From Catenaria anguillulae PL171 (lineage: Eukaryota > Blastocladiomycota > Blastocladiomycetes > Blastocladiales > Catenariaceae), in NCBI GenBank assembly GCA_002102555.1, contig MCFL01000351.1, positions 1 through 22,042 on the forward strand: DNA of 22,042 nt, written 5' to 3'. Below the pieces are notes generated by a model that was not told where the DNA came from, made no database searches, and saw only the letters and a program-made list of their open reading frames with translations. Made by a program: the position numbers and the translations under genes. This document shows, piece by piece, positions 19,601-22,042 of this stretch (positions are counted from its first letter, which is position 1; every line of letters begins with the position of its first letter).

Positions 19601-19975
19601 GGTGAGGTTGAAGTTGAAGGATGCGTCGGTCGCCGATACAGAGGGTGCAAACGACTGATCCCCGGCTTGGGTGTTCGCAGTGCCCGTGAGAAAGGCAGGG
19701 TTGGCCTTGAGCCAGTCAGTCAAACGCTGTTTCTGCTCTTGATTGTCGTGTCCCTGTGTACCATTCTCCTTAGCGATGGCAGTGCCTGTACCAGTGGCTG
19801 CGGCCGTGACTGTGGCTATGTCGTGGTTGAGGTCCCGCCGAAAGTCGGCGAGAAATGAGCCGTTTGCCCAAGGCAAGGCGGCCCCGGAGGCGGTTCCGCG
19901 TGACGTCGTGGCCGTGGAAACGCGCGAGCGGTGTGTTGGCGCGTCATGGCCGCGATCGGAAGGTGGAGGCGACAT
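16631..19975 (-). CDS. Large coiled-coil protein, possibly centrosomal (Cep57/PPC89-like C-terminus)
   Basis: A single open frame of 1114 aa starts at the ATG at 19975. The N-terminal half is low-complexity, with short islands such as ALPWANGSFLADFRRDL and FNFNLTSFLLDD and an eight-Asp run at about 444-451. A coiled coil covers about residues 540-660, from ELAHAVNQLTAQLRDV through repeated heptads to KMQERRLREVDGEG. MQTQTP (about 701) and TSVQTD (about 728) contain TQT/QTD cores like LC8-binding motifs and the SVQTD motifs of centrosomal coiled-coil proteins. A Lys/Arg-rich helical block follows, then a His-run. Near residue 935 is CPHCHGDPHATSHRH, followed by a helical segment containing EEQQHVLHVELARL and AELDRELAEMG. 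Zinc-knot-like CxxC plus heptads resembles the microtubule-binding end of Cep57/PPC89 proteins, but this is from memory and unproven. No intron is required, although a strong gtaaat donor lies after SNPG. Likely cytoskeletal. Confidence 0.65.
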   Translation of the reverse strand: MSPPPSDRGHDAPTHRSRVSTATTSRGTASGAALPWANGSFLADFRRDLNHDIATVTAAATGTGTAIAKENGTQGHDNQEQKQRLTDWLKANPAFLTGTANTQAGDQSFAPSVSATDASFNFNLTSFLLDDRPQQRDKRPTKPSLQPDSLLGTSNGEDDSKIDNVRGELQALAARGSALAAAIGASDSFDQSLSLSTLFPVPSVPPALSATNTFRRTLEPTGLQSYHAENDDDDLVLPSRPGQQAVPQHAYIGGRGFTTAQDADAAAVMYANPASRFGRRPPLFPVPALDHAGLSVSTSSADQDPGSPTPVAPKSKSPANPRTSDEQYPPRLPSLQLDVQMGSTAALIDAVAAESSTSPPLTPRPQPQDTGARRGSQESTITGPPSSFLVAMQHQLRSESARRPSTPPPAQHAQVPPVASTPPPPVAPLREAYVTDVPDGAEYGDDDDDDDDLTHAHLLPKYPTMPRVVSTPKSKSKPSTMQSTMTMAARPAAVAAATAALGSGSARTPAPVPSTAGAAAPIASPPSPSSPPTDPLYSHPPHELAHAVNQLTAQLRDVTAARDRLMDRVKAAEDETGRLRAELAGAQSEVEGVRGELAGVRRHLRVVDEDRERKAELARMESGKVGELRSQVVSLQRMVKELGDTVKMQERRLREVDGEGRFARGGVLDPGPGSPPMPAVGGLAGRPVDAQSRPLTPVADMQTQTPSSGVTPNATTTAATQYRVLRETSVQTDRRARKDSASSAASSASEDRGNGERTGGVEPEDDDAKVRRARRKVLHAELQREMMRKLRAVAMRRLERERAAAAAAVGEAYELDHHHHHYHQEPVVRPRSAPVSPARVRVRGRSVDATAVRYHDRQSDPSPRRHTESSRRKVLSAAAPTAMSTSNVQASGPSAASGSSKPPFILGSNPGKSHSLPVNLQRMMSLAKNHAPGLCPHCHGDPHATSHRHPVATVVAHAIPAAENSRRKLEEQQHVLHVELARLVRQSDAARDLKAKKDMHPVIQRVIRRLAELDRELAEMGVGDGCEHNEDVGEQPSAVTRQTQQQQQVSRAASVRSSAASSPAVDRKKAVGTRASTTREPSGQQLRAAERPQLRNLSLLRSSQKVQQALLMGT

Positions 19976-20457
19976 TTGAGGATTGATCTGCGAGCTGTGT
20001 GGTGCTAGCGTGTCAGAGTGTCAAGAAGGCTGCATACACTCGTTTAAGTCAGTGAAAGCGATGCGAGAGCGTGAGCGATCAAGGTCAGTGGACCAAATGT
20101 GACATTACCTTCCGAGGCTGAAACAGCGTTAAAATAGACACTCCCAAGAAGCGAATGCATCGAGTTGTGGTCAGTCTAATGTGGGTCCAATGCCTCGGTT
20201 TGATTTCGTCTGGAGCGAGCTCGAGAGCGCAACGCAGGTGGTGCATGGTTGACGTTGATGCCCTCCGATCCGGCCCTCTCCTCCGACCAGACGCGTTGAC
20301 AAACAGCATATTCCCATTCCCGTCTGACCCAACGGCCGCGCCAAAACGGTTGGCATACCATTCAAGCCGTACCCCATGCATTTCATGCACAAGGACCTCT
20401 ATCCAACCAGCATTTGGAAGTCGACTCTATTGTGAATCACACTCTCACTGCTCCATC
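19976..20457. promoter_or_regulatory. Divergent promoter region between coiled-coil and DNAL4 genes
   Basis: The coiled-coil gene (minus, ATG at 19975) and DNAL4 (plus, ATG at 20458) start 482 bp apart in opposite directions. Their promoters must therefore lie here, and coordinated expression is possible. A minus-strand frame from 20390 to 20085 has no conserved features. I searched by eye for RFX X-box halves (GTNRCC and RGYAAC) and found no good pair. I found no TATA box at a suitable distance. Confidence 0.45.
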
Positions 20458-20998
20458 ATGGCTGCCGTCTCGGACTCGAACCCGAATCTCGCCGACACGA
20501 AAGGCACAACCACCGAGGGCAAGGCACCCGGTGGCGAGGCAAAGGACGAAAAGGAGTCGCGCAAGGTGTACAATTACCCTCTCGTCAAGGTACATATGGC
20601 ATTTGTACCACGCACTCACTCGCGCACACCCGGGTCTGTTCCCACATCGACTGACCGACTCGTGACTGGTGCACTAGTACACCGATATGAGTGACGAATT
20701 ACGTGTGGAAACCGTCGATATGGTCGTCACGTACTTGGAAAAACATCCTGGAAACTATGAGGCATGTAACACACACGCTTCCCCCCCCCAGACTTGTCGC
20801 GATCTTGCTGCTGACCATGTGTGATACTTGACATAGGCGGCAGCGAAGGCCATCAAGGAAGTCATGGACAAGAAATATGGTACTTCGTGGCATGTGGTTA
20901 TTGGCGAAGGGTTCGAGTTTGAGATCACGTACGAAGTGAAAAACATGCTCTTCATGTACTTTGCCACGTTTGGTGCTTTGCTTTGGAAGGCAAGTTAG
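20458..20998 (+). CDS. DNAL4: Axonemal dynein light chain 4 (DNAL4, LC8-related)
   Basis: Exons 20458-20589, 20678-20761 and 20837-20998 encode 125 aa. DNAL4 is an LC8-type light chain of axonemal dynein, which drives flagellar beating; related LC8 proteins form dimers that bind short TQT-type peptides. The match to animal DNAL4 is close: FPLVRHSDMPEEMRVET aligns with YPLVKYTDMSDELRVET, then AAAKAIKEVMDKKYG, SSWHVVIGEGFGFEITHEVKN aligns with TSWHVVIGEGFEFEITYEVKN, and both end in a WK-x-S tail. The 40-residue N-terminus is charged and low-complexity, longer than in animals. Intron 1 (gtacat/ctag) is phase 0. For intron 2 the best join uses a GC donor (gcatgt) at 20762 and an atag acceptor, giving NYEAAAKAIK at the family length. 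A GT donor at 20766 with the acceptor ending at 20843 would give NYEASKAIK, one residue shorter. The gene implies a flagellated life stage. Confidence 0.92.
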
Positions 20999-21432
20999 GC
21001 CGATCGCTACCCATCAGCTCAATCTCGATCTTCATGAATCTCTTCCTTGTGCCGTATTGTTCTATCTCGTCGTTCATTTTCATTCCTTCTGCATAGATTT
21101 TGTCGTCTGACTGCGGGAGATTCAGCGGTATCTGGCGGCGTCTGCCGTGGACCTCCACTACCATAACCTCCGACGCCAAAGGTAACTCTCACTACTCTGC
21201 GGCTCGTCATAGGCAGACAAAGAGGGCAATAAATATGAGGAAAGCAACAACTCGACAGGCAATCAATCACAGGACGGCTTGGGAATGAATAAAGACACGG
21301 CGACAAACATGATGGGTGAGGGGTGGTGAGGGGGAATACACACAAGAGACCAGAGAAACATCAGCCATACAATCAACAACAAAAAAAAGCGAAGCTCTAG
21401 TGCAAAGCGACTCAACCACAGAAAAAAAAAAA
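20999..21432. other. Convergent 3' spacer between DNAL4 and NC2alpha genes
   Basis: This 434-bp stretch lies between facing stops. Plus-strand AATAAA hexamers at about 21229 and 21287 may end the DNAL4 transcript. A-rich tracts near 21380 and 21421-21432 appear as T runs just downstream of the NC2alpha stop on the minus strand. No coding frame of its own was seen. Confidence 0.5.
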
Positions 21433-22042
21433 TCAATCCGACCCATCCTCTGCACTCTCATTCTTCTTTGCCCTTCCACTCCCTCTCCCCTTCTTTGCAC
21501 CCTTGCCGCCAGCACTTGCTCCTGCCACCGAAGATTCTGCCTGTTGCGGGCCTCTGCGGCTGCCGCCTCAACCGCCGTGTCGGCCAAGTCGCGCAAGAAA
21601 TCAAACTTGTCCTCTGCATCAATGGCCGCCTTCATGTGCAGCGGCAACAGCTTGCGCGACGGCGCGTCGCCTGCTTGCGCTTGGGCAATGGCGGCCGTCA
21701 AGAGCGATTGCATAAAGAGTTCGAGGGCTTTGGACACGAGAATGGGTGTGGCTTGGTTGAGTTTGCCCACGTCTTCGTCCGATTGCATGATTTTCTTGAT
21801 GCGTGCCTAAGATGAGTGGACGGGGGACGGCATCAGTTGGTGTCCGTTTGTTATCTTGGCGAGAATGCATTGCATTTACGGAGAATTGCAATTTGCATAC
21901 CGTTGGGAATCGCGGCTTGAACTTTTTGGACAAGGGCCCACCAGCACTTGGAGTTTCCGGCACAGCAACGGTGGCGGCCGCGGCAGAAGCAGCCGCCGCC
22001 GGCGTGTGCTGTGGTGGGGATTGCGAGGATGCAGAAAAAAAC
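21433..22042 (-). CDS. DRAP1: NC2alpha/DRAP1/Bur6, histone-fold transcription repressor (5' end outside window)
   Basis: NC2alpha pairs with NC2beta (Dr1) through histone folds and binds TBP on DNA, regulating RNA polymerase II initiation. On the minus strand, an exon from the window edge to 21901 ends KKFKPRFPT. A 94-nt phase 0 intron (gtatgc/cttag, 21900-21807) follows, and the next exon from 21806 begins ARIKKIMQSDEDVGK. This restores the family signature RFPxARIKKIMQxDEDVGK, then TPILVSKALELFMQSLL, LLPLHMKAAID and EDKFDFLRDL. After FDFLRDLADTA the original frame runs on into unlikely sequence. The frame beginning at 21540 instead gives a typical Gly/Lys-rich tail (GGKGAKKGRGSGRAKK) with a stop at 21435-21433. 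I take that tail as real. The switch would need a 32-nt intron at 21572-21541 (gttgag/caacag) or a base error. The N-terminus is Ala/Ser/Pro-rich, and a start or further intron lies beyond 22042. Confidence 0.85.

Noticed and set aside
19976-20457. RFX X-box that might control flagellar genes
   Set aside because: No GTNRCC/RGYAAC half-site pair with 0-3 nt spacing was found by eye.
20465-20495. Minus-strand GGGTTCGAGTCCGAG resembles a tRNA B box / T arm
   Set aside because: The stem does not form a proper five-pair T arm, no A box or cloverleaf is evident, and the sequence lies in the first coding exon of DNAL4.
1-22042. Mobile elements, virus-derived copies, CRISPR arrays or a biosynthetic cluster
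   Set aside because: No transposase, reverse transcriptase, integrase or capsid-like frames, no terminal repeats, no spaced direct repeats and no clustered tailoring enzymes were seen; the lone epoxide hydrolase and hydrolase genes do not make a cluster.

Overview
The window looks like a gene-dense nuclear segment of a flagellated (zoosporic) early-diverging fungus, possibly chytrid-like or Blastocladiomycota-like. The main evidence is a DNAL4-type axonemal dynein light chain, a protein kept by lineages that build motile flagella. It sits among ordinary eukaryotic housekeeping genes with C/G-rich third codon positions and short introns of about 68-101 nt. The lineage is an inference; no rRNA or mitochondrial marker is present.

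Layout from left to right. 1-933 (+): C-terminal end of a membrane protein resembling ERMP1/M28-type ER metallopeptidases. 1483-3293 (-): a low-complexity protein with a PH-like domain split by an intron and a C-terminal NPF motif. 3294-5425: poorly resolved DNA with a possible small spliced minus-strand gene at 4633-5335. 5426-6040 (+): PHF5A/Rds3 splicing factor in four exons. 6438-7638 (+): soluble epoxide hydrolase. 7732-8942 (-): neuroguidin/Lcp5. 9181-10792 (+): alpha/beta hydrolase with an AHSLG elbow. 11568-12647 (+): PRL-type phosphatase. 13314-15192 (-): glycerol kinase. 15378-16217 (-): unrecognised protein with a mitochondrial-type N-terminus. 16631-19975 (-): large coiled-coil protein, possibly centrosomal. 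20458-20998 (+): DNAL4. 21433-22042 (-): NC2alpha/DRAP1, with its start outside the window.

The genes do not form an operon or cluster. Most are independent housekeeping functions: splicing, small-subunit ribosome processing, transcription repression, glycerol use and epoxide detoxification. The one pairing that may carry meaning is the divergent arrangement of DNAL4 and the coiled-coil protein, which share a 482-bp spacer.

I saw no rRNA, convincing tRNA, CRISPR array, transposon or virus-derived element. I do not find a clear new multi-gene system. The points worth a second look are at gene scale: a PRL phosphatase with an 84-residue insertion and no CaaX box, a 24-nt exon in PHF5A, a probable GC-AG intron in DNAL4, a reading-frame switch near the end of NC2alpha, and the possible centrosomal protein beside DNAL4.
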